The position numbers and the translations under genes were made by a program. A stretch of 64,000 nt of DNA from Actinomycetota bacterium (lineage in GTDB: Bacteria > Actinomycetota > Acidimicrobiia > IMCC26256 > PALSA-610). The notes below the pieces were generated by a model, which made no database searches, was not told where the DNA came from, and saw only the letters and a program-made list of their open reading frames with translations. The stretch covers positions 62,001-126,000 of the forward strand of contig SXHN01000122.1 of the NCBI GenBank assembly GCA_005773635.1, read 5' to 3'. Shown here piece by piece: positions 29,137 to 39,047 of the stretch (the stretch's first letter is position 1; every line of letters begins with the position of its first letter).

Positions 29137-31347
29137 ATGAGTACCGCGACGCAAACACACATTGAAATGCCCATTGCGGGGATGACGTGTGCTTCGTGCG
29201 CGGCCCGCATCGAGCGCGGGCTGTCAAAGCTTCCCGGTGTGGAATCGGCGCAGGTGAACTATGCGGTCGAACGTGCGTCGGTCACCTACGACTCCAGCGC
29301 AACGGGCCCAGCGGACTTCCAGACCAAGATCGAAGCGCTGGGCTACTCAGTCCCCGCAGAAGTTGCGACACCAGCACAGGTCGACACCGAGCTGCAACAT
29401 CTCCGCAACTCGGTCATCATCGGCGGGATCTTTTCGGTACCGCTGGTCGCGATATCCATGATCGAGGCGTGGCAGTTCAAGCATTGGGGGTGGGTTGCCT
29501 TCGCCCTGGCAACTCCCGTCATGACGTATTGCGCGTGGCCGTTTCATAAAGCGACCTGGGCTAACGCCCGCCACGGCTCCGCAACTATGGACACGCTCGT
29601 GACACTCGGAGCCGGTGCCGCCTACCTTTGGTCGGCGGTCGCGCTGGTCTTTTTGGGAGCCAACTCCACAGGCGGTATGCAGATGGGTTCCGATACACCG
29701 CAGGTGTACTTCGAGACCGGCGCAGTAATCGTCACGTTGATCTTGTTGGGCCGCTGGTTCGAGCACCGATCGCGCAGACGCGCCGGCGACGCATTGCGGG
29801 CTTTACTCGCGCTCGAGGCGAAGACCGCAGAACTTGTGAGCGGCGAACACATTCCTGCCGCGAGCCTCGAGGTGGGCGACTACTTCGTAGTGCGTCCTGG
29901 CCAACAGATCGCGACCGACGGCCTGGTTCGCGAAGGAGCCTCAGCAGTCGACATGGCGATGCTGACTGGCGAACCCGTTCCAGTCGAGGTCGGCGTTGGT
30001 GATGCAGTTTTCGGAGCCACCTTGAATCAATCAGGCCGCCTCATCGTGGAAGCAACCTCTGTAGGCGAAGCCACCGCGCTCGCCCAAATCGCCAAGCTCG
30101 TAGAAACCGCGCAGGGTTCGAAAGCTCCAGTGCAGCGGCTCGCCGATCAAATCGCGGCGATCTTCGTGCCGATTGTGATCATGATTGCGCTCGGCACACT
30201 TGCGGCTTGGTTGTTCACCGGCCATACCGGCAACGATGCATTCACCGCTGCTGTCGCGGTGCTCATCATCGCGTGCCCTTGCGCCCTCGGGCTCGCGACC
30301 CCAACCGCGCTCATGGTCGGAACCGGGCGCGGAGCCCAGCTCGGCATCATCATCAAAGGCGGCGAAGTACTCGAAGCCACGCGCCGCATCGACGCCGTCA
30401 TCCTGGACAAAACGGGAACCATCACAGAAGCGAAAATGCAGCTGATCGCCGATCCGATCGTGGCCGGCATCACAGTGGCCGACGCACTGCAGCTCTGCGG
30501 CTCTGCGGAAGGCGCGTCGGAACATCCGATTGCGCAAGCCATCGCACGGGGTGCTCAACAGCGTGGTGCTGCCCTCGTCGCCCCGACGCAATTCCGGTCT
30601 GAAACTGGGTTTGGCGTGCACGCGACTATTGGCGAAACAGCAGTACGCGCCGGGCGACCGTCAATGTTCGATGAAGTGCCCCAAACGTTGAGCAACGCAC
30701 TCAGTGCCGCTGCCATGCTCGGCAACACACCAGTGATGTTCGGACGCGTCGATCCCGCCACGCACAAGGCAAACGCCGAGGCGGTCTTCGTTGTGTCCGA
30801 CACGATCCGCGCAACCTCGCACGCAGCGGTCGCCGCACTGCACGACCTTGGAGTGGAAATCGTGATGGTCACCGGCGACAACGAATCCGCGGCGCGCGCG
30901 GTCGGCAGCACCGTCGGCATCGATCGCGTGGTTGCCGGGGTGTTGCCGTCCGGCAAAGTTGACGTGGTGCACGAGTTGCAGGCGATCGGAAAAAAGGTTG
31001 CGGTCGTTGGCGACGGTGTCAATGATGCGCCAGCATTAGCAGCGGCCGACCTCGGAATCTCAATGGGCTCCGGCACCGACATCGCAATCGAAGCTGGCGA
31101 CATCACCCTGGTCGCGGGCGACCTCCGCGGTGCCGCCGATGCCATTGCGCTTGCTCGCTCCACGTTGCGCACCATCAAGGGCAACCTTTTCTGGGCCTTC
31201 GCGTACAACGTCGCGGCCCTCCCGCTCGCGGCCTTGGGTTTACTCAATCCGATGATTGCTGCCGGAGCGATGGGTTTCTCATCGGTCTTCGTAGTCAGCA
31301 ACTCGTTGCGGCTTCGTCGCTTCACGAGTATTCGCAACGGCCAGTAG
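29137..31347 (+). CDS. copA: copper-translocating P1B-type ATPase
   Basis: GMTCASC HMA domain, [36 protein letters not shown]. Confidence 0.93.
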   Translation: MSTATQTHIEMPIAGMTCASCAARIERGLSKLPGVESAQVNYAVERASVTYDSSATGPADFQTKIEALGYSVPAEVATPAQVDTELQHLRNSVIIGGIFSVPLVAISMIEAWQFKHWGWVAFALATPVMTYCAWPFHKATWANARHGSATMDTLVTLGAGAAYLWSAVALVFLGANSTGGMQMGSDTPQVYFETGAVIVTLILLGRWFEHRSRRRAGDALRALLALEAKTAELVSGEHIPAASLEVGDYFVVRPGQQIATDGLVREGASAVDMAMLTGEPVPVEVGVGDAVFGATLNQSGRLIVEATSVGEATALAQIAKLVETAQGSKAPVQRLADQIAAIFVPIVIMIALGTLAAWLFTGHTGNDAFTAAVAVLIIACPCALGLATPTALMVGTGRGAQLGIIIKGGEVLEATRRIDAVILDKTGTITEAKMQLIADPIVAGITVADALQLCGSAEGASEHPIAQAIARGAQQRGAALVAPTQFRSETGFGVHATIGETAVRAGRPSMFDEVPQTLSNALSAAAMLGNTPVMFGRVDPATHKANAEAVFVVSDTIRATSHAAVAALHDLGVEIVMVTGDNESAARAVGSTVGIDRVVAGVLPSGKVDVVHELQAIGKKVAVVGDGVNDAPALAAADLGISMGSGTDIAIEAGDITLVAGDLRGAADAIALARSTLRTIKGNLFWAFAYNVAALPLAALGLLNPMIAAGAMGFSSVFVVSNSLRLRRFTSIRNGQ

Positions 31348-31371
31348 CGACCATGCGGGCACTAATGTGCC

Positions 31372-32232
31372 TTGCCCATGGCACACATCCCAGAGCTGCT
31401 TCGCGACGGCCCCAGCTGCTCCTTCGAATTCGGGCCACCGCGCGACGATAAGGGCGAAGCGACGCTCTCGACCACGATCGACGAACTCCGCAAGCGCAAT
31501 CCCACCTATGTGTCCGTTACCTACGGCGCGGGCGGCTCCACTCGCGATCGCACGCATGATCTGGTGGTGCAGATCAACAATGAGATGGGGCTCACGACGA
31601 TGGCGCACCTCACCTGCGCCGCGCATACGCGCCACGACCTTGAGCTCCTCATTGAGCGGTACCGGATCGCGGGAATCGAAAACCTGCTGGCGCTCGGTGG
31701 AGATCCACCTGTCGGCTACGACGGCCCTCCCGGTGAACTCCAGTACGCGAACGAACTCGTTGCGCTCATTCGCAGCGTTGGTAACTTCAGCGTTGGAGTT
31801 GCCGCGCATCCAGAACCTCACCCGCGATCCGAGAGCATCCAGGCCGATCGCGACCACACCGCCGAGAAACTCGACGGCGCCGACTTTGCGATCACGCAGT
31901 TTTTCTTCGAGGCGCGTCACTACTTCGACTTGATCGACGGGCTCGCGAGCCGCGGCGTCACGAAACCCGTAATCGCGGGCATCATGCCCGCCACCAGTAT
32001 CGCCGCGATCACTCGAATGGCGCAGTTGCAAGGTTCCGAGTTCCCAACTTGGCTCGCCGACAAGTTGTACGCCGTCGAAGATCAAGGCCCTGCCGCGGTT
32101 CGAGCGGTGGGAGTATCCGAAGCGACGAAACTCTGCGAAGAACTGCGCGACGCTGGAGTACCAGGATTTCAGTTCTTTACCCTCAACCTCGCCACCGCTA
32201 CGAGAGAAATCTGCGACAACCTCGGCATTTGA
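31372..32232 (+). CDS. metF: methylenetetrahydrofolate reductase
   Basis: SFEFGPPRDDKGEA; SVTYGAGGSTRDRTHDLV; TQFFFEARHYFDLID. Confidence 0.9.
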   Translation: MPMAHIPELLRDGPSCSFEFGPPRDDKGEATLSTTIDELRKRNPTYVSVTYGAGGSTRDRTHDLVVQINNEMGLTTMAHLTCAAHTRHDLELLIERYRIAGIENLLALGGDPPVGYDGPPGELQYANELVALIRSVGNFSVGVAAHPEPHPRSESIQADRDHTAEKLDGADFAITQFFFEARHYFDLIDGLASRGVTKPVIAGIMPATSIAAITRMAQLQGSEFPTWLADKLYAVEDQGPAAVRAVGVSEATKLCEELRDAGVPGFQFFTLNLATATREICDNLGI

Positions 32233-32280
32233 TCACATTGCATAGCTATTCGCGAGCGGTCATACTGCGCTTACACATCC

Positions 32281-34074
32281 ATGAGGACGAGATCTTCCAG
32301 CGACGGGCAGGAGCAGGATATGAGCGGCAACGTCGCATCCGGAAGGCGCCAGTGGTTCTACCGATCGCGAGCGATCGGCGTGATCGTTGCATTGTCTTTC
32401 GCCGTGAGCGTTCCCATCGGCGAAGTGCGGTCGACCTTTGCCTCCTCGCAGACATTCGAACGCTTCAACGGCGTGAGTTGCGTGACCCCATTATCGTGCG
32501 TCGCGGTGGGCACATCGAGCACGGGCACCACCAACTTCGCTGCAATCTGGCGCGGCGACGGCACAACGTGGACTCCGGAACCGCTGGCACCCCCAGTGCA
32601 CACCGAACTCTTGGACGTTGCCTGCCCGAGCGCAAACTTCTGCGTTGCGGTCGGCTCCGAGCTCCTCGCCCACAACGTCCCGTTTGTTCTTCACTGGGAC
32701 GGCCAAACCTGGGTCCGTATGACGCCGACAAAACGAGGTATCGCGTCGTTGTACGCCAAGATCTCATGTCCAACCACAGTATTTTGCGCTGCGAGCGGTT
32801 CGTTCGTCAGCACCGACCAAATCACGCACCCATACGTAGCGACGTGGAACGGCACACGATGGCGGGCGCCAAGTATTCCCGTGCTGAGCGGTCGACTCAA
32901 CGACCTCGACTGCGCGAGTCCGCAGATGTGTCTCGCCGTTGGTTCTGTAGAGCATCCGACCGTCATCCAAGCGCCACTCGCCATCCAATTCTCCGCAACT
33001 ACCCAAGTGGTGTCGCCGACCCCTCTCCCAGCCGCGTCGTCTTTGTCAACAGTAAACTGTCCCGACACCTCGTCGTGCTACGTGATCGGCGGCACCTACG
33101 TCGCGTCACCCGCAGGTCACGTGCTCCTGTCATCCTTCGCGCGCTGGACCGGAACAACTTGGCACCCGATGCCTACACCCCCACTCCATGCCAATGGACG
33201 ATCGTCCATTGATCTTGATTGCACATCGGCGAACAGCTGCTACCTGCTCGGCGATATGAGCTATGGCGCAGGGCAGACCGTTCCGTTTCTCAGCGAGTTT
33301 CAACTCGTGCAGGGCGGGTGGGCTGATCAACCAATCACGTATCCCGGCAGTCCGTCGAGCTTCACTGGATCTGCCCTCCAAGACATGGAGTGTTTGTCCG
33401 GTCGTTGCTTGGTCGTTGGCCTGAACGGCGCGATGACCTACTCGTCAATCGAATCGTCGGGAGTGCCAAGCTCGCCGTTCAACGGGCAAGTTGTCGCGAC
33501 AGCCAACTGGATGACAGTCGCATGGAATCACTCATCGGTCTCGATTTCCGGGCCGGTAACGGAATACCGGGTGTTCTCAAACAACATTGCGAACTCGCCG
33601 ATCTCAGTACCCGCAAACCTCAACCGCACAACGCTGCCGACGCTTCTTGGTGTATCCAACCTGAGTGTCATCGTCGTTGGGTGCAACGTCCGCGGTTGTG
33701 GCGTAGGAGGAGATCCCATCGGAGCCACAACGCCTTCCCCGGACGCTCCGCTTGATGTCTCAACCACCTGGGACTCGAGCGAAACCGCCCGGCTGCACCA
33801 AAGCGCCGCGTACCTCGGACTTACGGTGCCAGAACTCCAAGTCGCGAGTGTCGCAGCGCTGGCTTTCATCAATGGTCTCGTTGGACCACCAGCAATTACA
33901 CCTGCTCCGGTGCCGCCGGCCGATGATCAGAGCGAAACCGCAATCACAACATGGTCGGCCACAGATCAAGCAACGTTATTTGCAATGGCTCGTCAGTTTG
34001 CGCTCACTCCGGCGGAGACCCAAAAAGTCGCCACGCAACTTGTCGGATACCTTTTGAGCCTCAGCGGGCACTAA
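32281..34074 (+). CDS. secreted protein with Cys-pair repeats (start may be 32320)
   Basis: hydrophobic N-terminus; seven C-x(4-6)-C repeat units; uncharacterised C-terminus. Confidence 0.65.
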   Translation: MRTRSSSDGQEQDMSGNVASGRRQWFYRSRAIGVIVALSFAVSVPIGEVRSTFASSQTFERFNGVSCVTPLSCVAVGTSSTGTTNFAAIWRGDGTTWTPEPLAPPVHTELLDVACPSANFCVAVGSELLAHNVPFVLHWDGQTWVRMTPTKRGIASLYAKISCPTTVFCAASGSFVSTDQITHPYVATWNGTRWRAPSIPVLSGRLNDLDCASPQMCLAVGSVEHPTVIQAPLAIQFSATTQVVSPTPLPAASSLSTVNCPDTSSCYVIGGTYVASPAGHVLLSSFARWTGTTWHPMPTPPLHANGRSSIDLDCTSANSCYLLGDMSYGAGQTVPFLSEFQLVQGGWADQPITYPGSPSSFTGSALQDMECLSGRCLVVGLNGAMTYSSIESSGVPSSPFNGQVVATANWMTVAWNHSSVSISGPVTEYRVFSNNIANSPISVPANLNRTTLPTLLGVSNLSVIVVGCNVRGCGVGGDPIGATTPSPDAPLDVSTTWDSSETARLHQSAAYLGLTVPELQVASVAALAFINGLVGPPAITPAPVPPADDQSETAITTWSATDQATLFAMARQFALTPAETQKVATQLVGYLLSLSGH

Positions 34075-34100
34075 CAATCGCTCAGTCGCTTTGTGCTTCG

Positions 34101-34144
34101 AAGCCCGGGTGAATTGATCGCAACGATCGTTTCGACCCGGGCTT
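34101..34144. terminator. hairpin between CDS 32281-34074 and convergent tRNA-Ser
   Basis: AAGCCCGGGT...ACCCGGGCTT with an inner GATCG-CAA-CGATC stem. Confidence 0.6.
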
Positions 34145-34147
34145 ACT

Positions 34148-34235
34148 TGGCGGAGGGACTGGGATTTGAACCCAGGGTGACTTGCGCCACAATGGTTTTC
34201 GAGACCATCCGATTCGGCCGCTCTCGCACCCCTCC
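34148..34235 (-). tRNA. tRNA-Ser(CGA)
   Basis: reverse complement GGAGGGGTGCGAGAGCGGCCGAATCGG...ATGGTCTCGAAAACCAT...GGGTTCAAATCCCAGTCCCTCCGCCA; loop CTCGAAA; CCA encoded. Confidence 0.93.
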
Positions 34236-34326
34236 GTCGCCCATGTTAGGCGCAGACCCACGCGATCTTGCGAGCCGTAACTACCCGACTCAAGCTCAAC
34301 GCCCCATGAAATGACAGAATGCAGCA

Positions 34327-35004
34327 ATGCGCACGGTGCCAGATCCGGTCATCAACATCTTGGTCGTCGACGACCATGCTGTATTCGCGCAGAGTCTCGC
34401 GGCCGCCCTGAACGGCTCGCCCGATATGCACGTGGTTGGAGTAGCCCATTCCGGCGCCGAAGCTAAAGCCGCAGTCGATGCGCTCCAACCCGATGTCACC
34501 TTGCTCGATTACCAACTACCCGACGTGGTCGGCGGCGAACTCATCAGAGTCATTACGGCTGCCAACCCATCGATGCAAGTCATCGTGCTGACAGCATCGG
34601 TCGATGAACGCACAATTGTGTCGGCAATGACCGCGGGATGTGTGGGCTACGTGACCAAGGACCAAGGGCTGGACGACGTTCTTGCCGCAGTCCGCGCCGT
34701 TCGGTCCGGGCAAGCCGTGATGCCTACGCACCTACTGGCGCACATGCTGCCTGGCCGCGCCTCCACACCGACTGTGTCACTTACGCCGCGCGAAGCGCAG
34801 ACGTTGCAGCTACTCGCGGCCGGTTCATCCAACGACGGAATCGCGGAAGCCCTATATGTCAGCCGCAACACCGTGCGCAATCACGTACAAAACCTGCTGC
34901 AAAAGCTGGGTGCGCACTCTCGACTCGAAGCGGTTGCAATAGCGCGCGCAGCGGGGCTAGTCGACGACGCGCCGCGATCTGGTGCCGTCACCAATCACGT
35001 CTAG
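34327..35004 (+). CDS. NarL/LuxR-type response regulator
   Basis: INILVVDDHAVFAQSLAAAL receiver and LTPREAQTLQLLAAGSSNDGIAEALYVSRNTVRNHVQNLLQKLGAHSR HTH. Confidence 0.9.
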   Translation: MRTVPDPVINILVVDDHAVFAQSLAAALNGSPDMHVVGVAHSGAEAKAAVDALQPDVTLLDYQLPDVVGGELIRVITAANPSMQVIVLTASVDERTIVSAMTAGCVGYVTKDQGLDDVLAAVRAVRSGQAVMPTHLLAHMLPGRASTPTVSLTPREAQTLQLLAAGSSNDGIAEALYVSRNTVRNHVQNLLQKLGAHSRLEAVAIARAAGLVDDAPRSGAVTNHV

Positions 35005-35103
35005 TGCAGTCGCACCAGCCGTGAATAGGAAGGCTGCATCTAGCGAACCGGCGCCCATTCAGCGACACTGCAACTGAATGACGCTGCAACGCGTCGCATG
35101 ATC

Positions 35104-35148
35104 GCGGGGTGTGTGGTGTGGTACCGCCCGATTGCACCACACCCCCGC
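35104..35148. terminator. GC-rich hairpin between converging genes
   Basis: GCGGGGTGTGTGGTG...CACCACACCCCCGC near-perfect arms. Confidence 0.5.
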
Positions 35149-35194
35149 ATGTTCATGTACGAGCGCGATGGTGAGCGAAAAACGGAGTTTCCGA

Positions 35195-35677
35195 CTATTT
35201 TGCCGCGCGTCGTTGCTCAAAAAAATCTGTGAGTACAGCACCGCATTCACGCGATGCAACCCCGCCCAGCACCGGCGGATTGTGGTTCAGGCGGGGGTCG
35301 GCAGCAAAGTTGTACATACTGCCGACTGCGCCTGCCTTTGGGTCCGCCGCTCCAAAGACGATTCCCGCCACCCGCGCCGCCAATGCCGCTCCCGCGCACA
35401 TCGGGCACGGCTCGAGAGTGACGACGAGGTAGCACTCGTGAAGCCTCCACGAGCCCAGCTTCTCGGCAGCGAGTCGTAGCGCCAATACCTCGGCGTGAGC
35501 GGTCGGGTCCTGATCAATTTCACGACGATTATGGGCCGCGCCTACGACTTCGAAGTGTCCAGCACCAATGTCACGCGCTACCACCGCTCCTACGGGAACA
35601 TCTCCGTGGACCAACGCCTGAGCCGCCTCCGCGAGTGCAGCGGTCATCATGAGCGACGCAGTCTCAAACGGAATCAT
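35195..35677 (-). CDS. tadA: tRNA adenosine(34)/nucleoside deaminase
   Basis: TAHAEVLALR and LEPCPMCAGAAL zinc-deaminase motifs. Confidence 0.85.
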   Translation of the reverse strand: MIPFETASLMMTAALAEAAQALVHGDVPVGAVVARDIGAGHFEVVGAAHNRREIDQDPTAHAEVLALRLAAEKLGSWRLHECYLVVTLEPCPMCAGAALAARVAGIVFGAADPKAGAVGSMYNFAADPRLNHNPPVLGGVASRECGAVLTDFFEQRRAAK

Positions 35678-35760
35678 CGATCGACTGTAGGTGTCGCAAC
35701 CGCCGACAGAGAACCCGACGACATAGACACATCAATCACGGGTATCGCACACGCAAAAAA

Positions 35761-35847
35761 TGGCGGAGGGAGTGGGATTTGAACCCACGGAGCTCATCAC
35801 TCAACGGTTTTCAAGACCGTCCCATTCGGCCGCTCTGGCATCCCTCC
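35761..35847 (-). tRNA. tRNA-Ser(UGA)
   Basis: reverse complement GGAGGGATGCCAGAGCGGCCGAATGGGACGGTCTTGAAAACCGT...TCCCTCCGCCA; loop CTTGAAA; CCA encoded. Confidence 0.93.
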
Positions 35848-35935
35848 GTCAACGAGACTAGTTGACACCAACGCCGCACTCTCCGCTCGCCAACGCCGGC
35901 CGAACAGCGACCGAAGGATTAGCTCACACCTCGAG

Positions 35936-37192
35936 CTAGCTCAGCGGTGCGATGTGATCCTTGCCCATCCATGGACGCAACACGTCGGGGATGTTGAAGC
36001 CACCAATTCCGTCTTGATAGTGCTCAAATATGAACGCCAATGTGCGACTAATCGCGCATGCCGTTCCATTGAGGGTATGGACGTGCTGGGACGCGCCATC
36101 GGAGGTCTTGGTTCGGGTTCCAAGCCGTCGAGCGGAGTAGTCCAAGTAGTTGGAACAGCTCGTCACCTCGCGATACTGACGCTCCGATGGAAGCCACACC
36201 TCGAGGTCGTATTTTTTCGCGGCAGCGTTGCCAAGATCTGCCGCGGCAATATTTACGACTCGATATGGCAACCCAAGACCACCAATGATGCTTTCCTCGA
36301 TCGCAAGGATTCGTTCGTGTTCCTCCCACGACGTTGCGGGATCCGCAAACACGAACATCTCAACTTTGTCGAACTGATGCACCCGAAAGATCCCACGCGT
36401 GTCTTTGCCGTAGGTACCCGCTTCTCTTCGGAAACACGACGAAAAACCTGCGTACCGCAGTGGTAATCCTGCGACGTTCAATGTCTCGTTGCGGTGGAGT
36501 ACTGAAAGCGGCACCTCCGCAGTGCCTACGAGAAACAACTCACCGTTATCGACGTCGTACACCTGAGCGCGGTCGGTTGGAAAAAAACCAGCCTCTTCCA
36601 TCGTCGATTCGCGCACCAAAACTGGCGGGATCACTGGTGTGAATCCTTCAACAACCAACTTGCTCAGCACCCATTGAACGATCGCGAACTCCAACATCAC
36701 GGCGTCGCCCATGAGATACGAGAACCGACTCCCGGCGATCTCGGCTGCACGCTCGCGATCTACCCACCGCATCGACGCCGCGAAGTCGGCGTGATCCAGT
36801 GCGGGTGGATCGTCTTGCGCTCCAACTGATCGCACAACGGTTCCTTCGTCCTCGCCGCCGTCGGGCACCGAATCGTGCGCTGGATTCGGGACCTGCAAAG
36901 CAAGTTCACGCACCTTGGGTTGGATCGTGGCAAGGTGCAGTTCAGCGGCTGCGAGTTCTTGTTTGAGCGTTGCCGCTACCAAGATCTTCGCTTGGCGTTC
37001 CTCGGCGGGCGCTCGGCCAATGTCTTTACTCGCGGCATTTTGGCGCGTGCGCAGTTCCTGGACACTCGCATTGGCTTGTCGCTCGGCGGCCACGACCTCC
37101 AACAGCTCGTCGAGCAATCCCGCGCGCACGCGTTTACGCTCGATCCCGTTGCGATAGTCGGAGTCTTCAGCAAGCCGTTTCAGGTCGATCAT
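35936..37192 (-). CDS. serS: seryl-tRNA synthetase
   Basis: MIDLKRLAEDSDYRNGIERKR; FRREAGTYGKDTRGIFRVHQFDKVEMF; ATG start at 37192. Confidence 0.95.
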   Translation of the reverse strand: MIDLKRLAEDSDYRNGIERKRVRAGLLDELLEVVAAERQANASVQELRTRQNAASKDIGRAPAEERQAKILVAATLKQELAAAELHLATIQPKVRELALQVPNPAHDSVPDGGEDEGTVVRSVGAQDDPPALDHADFAASMRWVDRERAAEIAGSRFSYLMGDAVMLEFAIVQWVLSKLVVEGFTPVIPPVLVRESTMEEAGFFPTDRAQVYDVDNGELFLVGTAEVPLSVLHRNETLNVAGLPLRYAGFSSCFRREAGTYGKDTRGIFRVHQFDKVEMFVFADPATSWEEHERILAIEESIIGGLGLPYRVVNIAAADLGNAAAKKYDLEVWLPSERQYREVTSCSNYLDYSARRLGTRTKTSDGASQHVHTLNGTACAISRTLAFIFEHYQDGIGGFNIPDVLRPWMGKDHIAPLS

Positions 37193-37317
37193 TGCAACGG
37201 ATCGTAGGCGTCAGGACCGGTCATCGCTGGCAAGCAAGGCCTCGATAAGCACCGCTTCATTGCTGAAATCACCCGCGCTCGCCATCCCCATCACGGTGCC
37301 CTTTCTACACTGCACAG

Positions 37318-38751
37318 ATGGACTCCAGAAATGCACTCACTACCTCACGCGCGATTGCACGCCTTTTCGAGGGTGACTACACGCTGTGGAGCGATTCGCC
37401 GGTCGAGCTATCGAATCGTCTCGGATGGCTCACTGAACCGCGCACAATGACGGCTGAAATTAACGCACTCGAAGCATTCGTCGAGTCGGTACACGCTCGC
37501 AAAGTAGATCGCGTGTTGTGGTGTGGGATGGGCGGGTCCAGCCTGTTTCCCGATCTCCTGGCGGCGTCGTCGTTAAGCACCGAGAATGGTCTGGCATTTG
37601 AGGTGCTCGACAGCAGTCATCCCAATGCGGTTCGCGCTGCGCACTCGTTCGCATCCGAAGGACGCGCCCTTGTGGTGGTCGCCTCGAAGTCCGGCGGTAC
37701 GATCGAAACCCGGTCGCACCTCGAATACCTGTGGAGCCACCTCAGCGGACAGGTCGAATTCGCAGCGATCACCGACGCGGGTTCAGCACTTGATGCCAAC
37801 GCGCGTTCAAAGAGGTTTCTCAGCGTTTTCAACGCAAACCCCAATATCGGTGGACGTTTCTCGGCCCTTTCCCATTTCGGTTTGGTAGCTGCCGCGCTCC
37901 TCGGAGTCGACATCGCGGCGGTGCTTTCTGGCGCCGTCGCGATGCTCGACGAATGCAGTCGCGCCGAAGGCACCAATGGAGGCTTAGAACTCGGAACGTT
38001 GTTAGGGACGTCAGCGCTTGGCGGACGCGACAAACTCATCTTGGAATGTCATCCTGGTTTCGCGGCATGGCTCGAACAGTTGATTGCCGAGTCAACTGGG
38101 AAACACGGCAAAGGAATTCTTCCCGTGCCCGGCGACGCGACGGATGCAACCGGCAGCGACCGCGTTCGCGTTTCGTACGGTGGCGGCGGCGACTTAGACC
38201 TCGGCGCGATTCCACTCATGGACAATCCTGCGTCGCTCGGAGCAGAGATCATTCGCTGGGAGATCGCCACTGCACTCGCTGGTGCACTGCTCGAAATCAA
38301 TCCGTTCGATCAACCAGACGTCGAAGCGGCAAAGATCGCCGCAACCCACGCACTCGAAGGCACTCCGCCCGACATCGCCCGACGTACTTGCGCTGATGCA
38401 ATCGCCGACCTCGATGGATTGTCATACATCACCCTGCAAGGTTTCGTGGACCCGCGCGGCACCATTGCGCAACATCTCGAAGCCGACCGTCGCGTGCTTC
38501 GCGATGCCACGGGCCGCGTCGTCACCGGCGCAGTCGGACCTCGCTACCTGCACTCCACCGGCCAAATGCACAAAGGCGGTCCGCGATCGGGATGCTCCCT
38601 CCAAATCCTCGACGACGACCTCGAACCTTTGGCGATTCCTGGCCGGCCGTTTGGTTTCGATGACCTCCTGCGCGCGCAAGCTGATGGCGACTATCAAGCC
38701 CTGCGCGATGCCGGTCATACCGTACATCGCGTAGTTAACTGGACAATTTGA
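37318..38751 (+). CDS. pgi: glucose-6-phosphate isomerase-like SIS protein
   Basis: VLWCGMGGSSLFPDLL, VVVASKSGGTIETRSHLEYLW; next to gnd and pgl. Confidence 0.8.
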   Translation: MDSRNALTTSRAIARLFEGDYTLWSDSPVELSNRLGWLTEPRTMTAEINALEAFVESVHARKVDRVLWCGMGGSSLFPDLLAASSLSTENGLAFEVLDSSHPNAVRAAHSFASEGRALVVVASKSGGTIETRSHLEYLWSHLSGQVEFAAITDAGSALDANARSKRFLSVFNANPNIGGRFSALSHFGLVAAALLGVDIAAVLSGAVAMLDECSRAEGTNGGLELGTLLGTSALGGRDKLILECHPGFAAWLEQLIAESTGKHGKGILPVPGDATDATGSDRVRVSYGGGGDLDLGAIPLMDNPASLGAEIIRWEIATALAGALLEINPFDQPDVEAAKIAATHALEGTPPDIARRTCADAIADLDGLSYITLQGFVDPRGTIAQHLEADRRVLRDATGRVVTGAVGPRYLHSTGQMHKGGPRSGCSLQILDDDLEPLAIPGRPFGFDDLLRAQADGDYQALRDAGHTVHRVVNWTI

Positions 38752-38913
38752 TCGACATTTCCTCAGCATTATGGTCACTCGTCGTAATACATTTGCTGTA
38801 CATGCCTCGGCATGTTGTGGGAATCGATCGAACAAACCCTCAAAGGTTGGCCCCGCCCGAGGCCCGATCTATTCCCACTGACACGCGGGTGCTCACCCCA
38901 GCGCCCGATGTCA

Positions 38914-38945
38914 TGAGGCCGGCCCAACACCATGGGCCGGCCTCA
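38914..38945. terminator. hairpin after pgi
   Basis: TGAGGCCGGCCCA-ACACCA-TGGGCCGGCCTCA, 13-bp perfect stem. Confidence 0.6.
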
Positions 38946-39002
38946 CTTGTGATAACCGCTGTTCATACTGAGGGTGAGAGATTTCGCCGAGGTTCCCTAA
39001 GC

Positions 39003-39047
39003 ACCATCGCTGCATGCACCAAACTGGTGCATGCAGATAGCGATGGT
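39003..39047 (+). promoter_or_regulatory. hairpin spanning the gnd start codon
   Basis: ACCATCGCTGCATGCACCA / TGGTGCATGCAG-[ATAG]-CGATGGT; ATG at 39031-39033 lies in the 3' arm. Confidence 0.55.
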
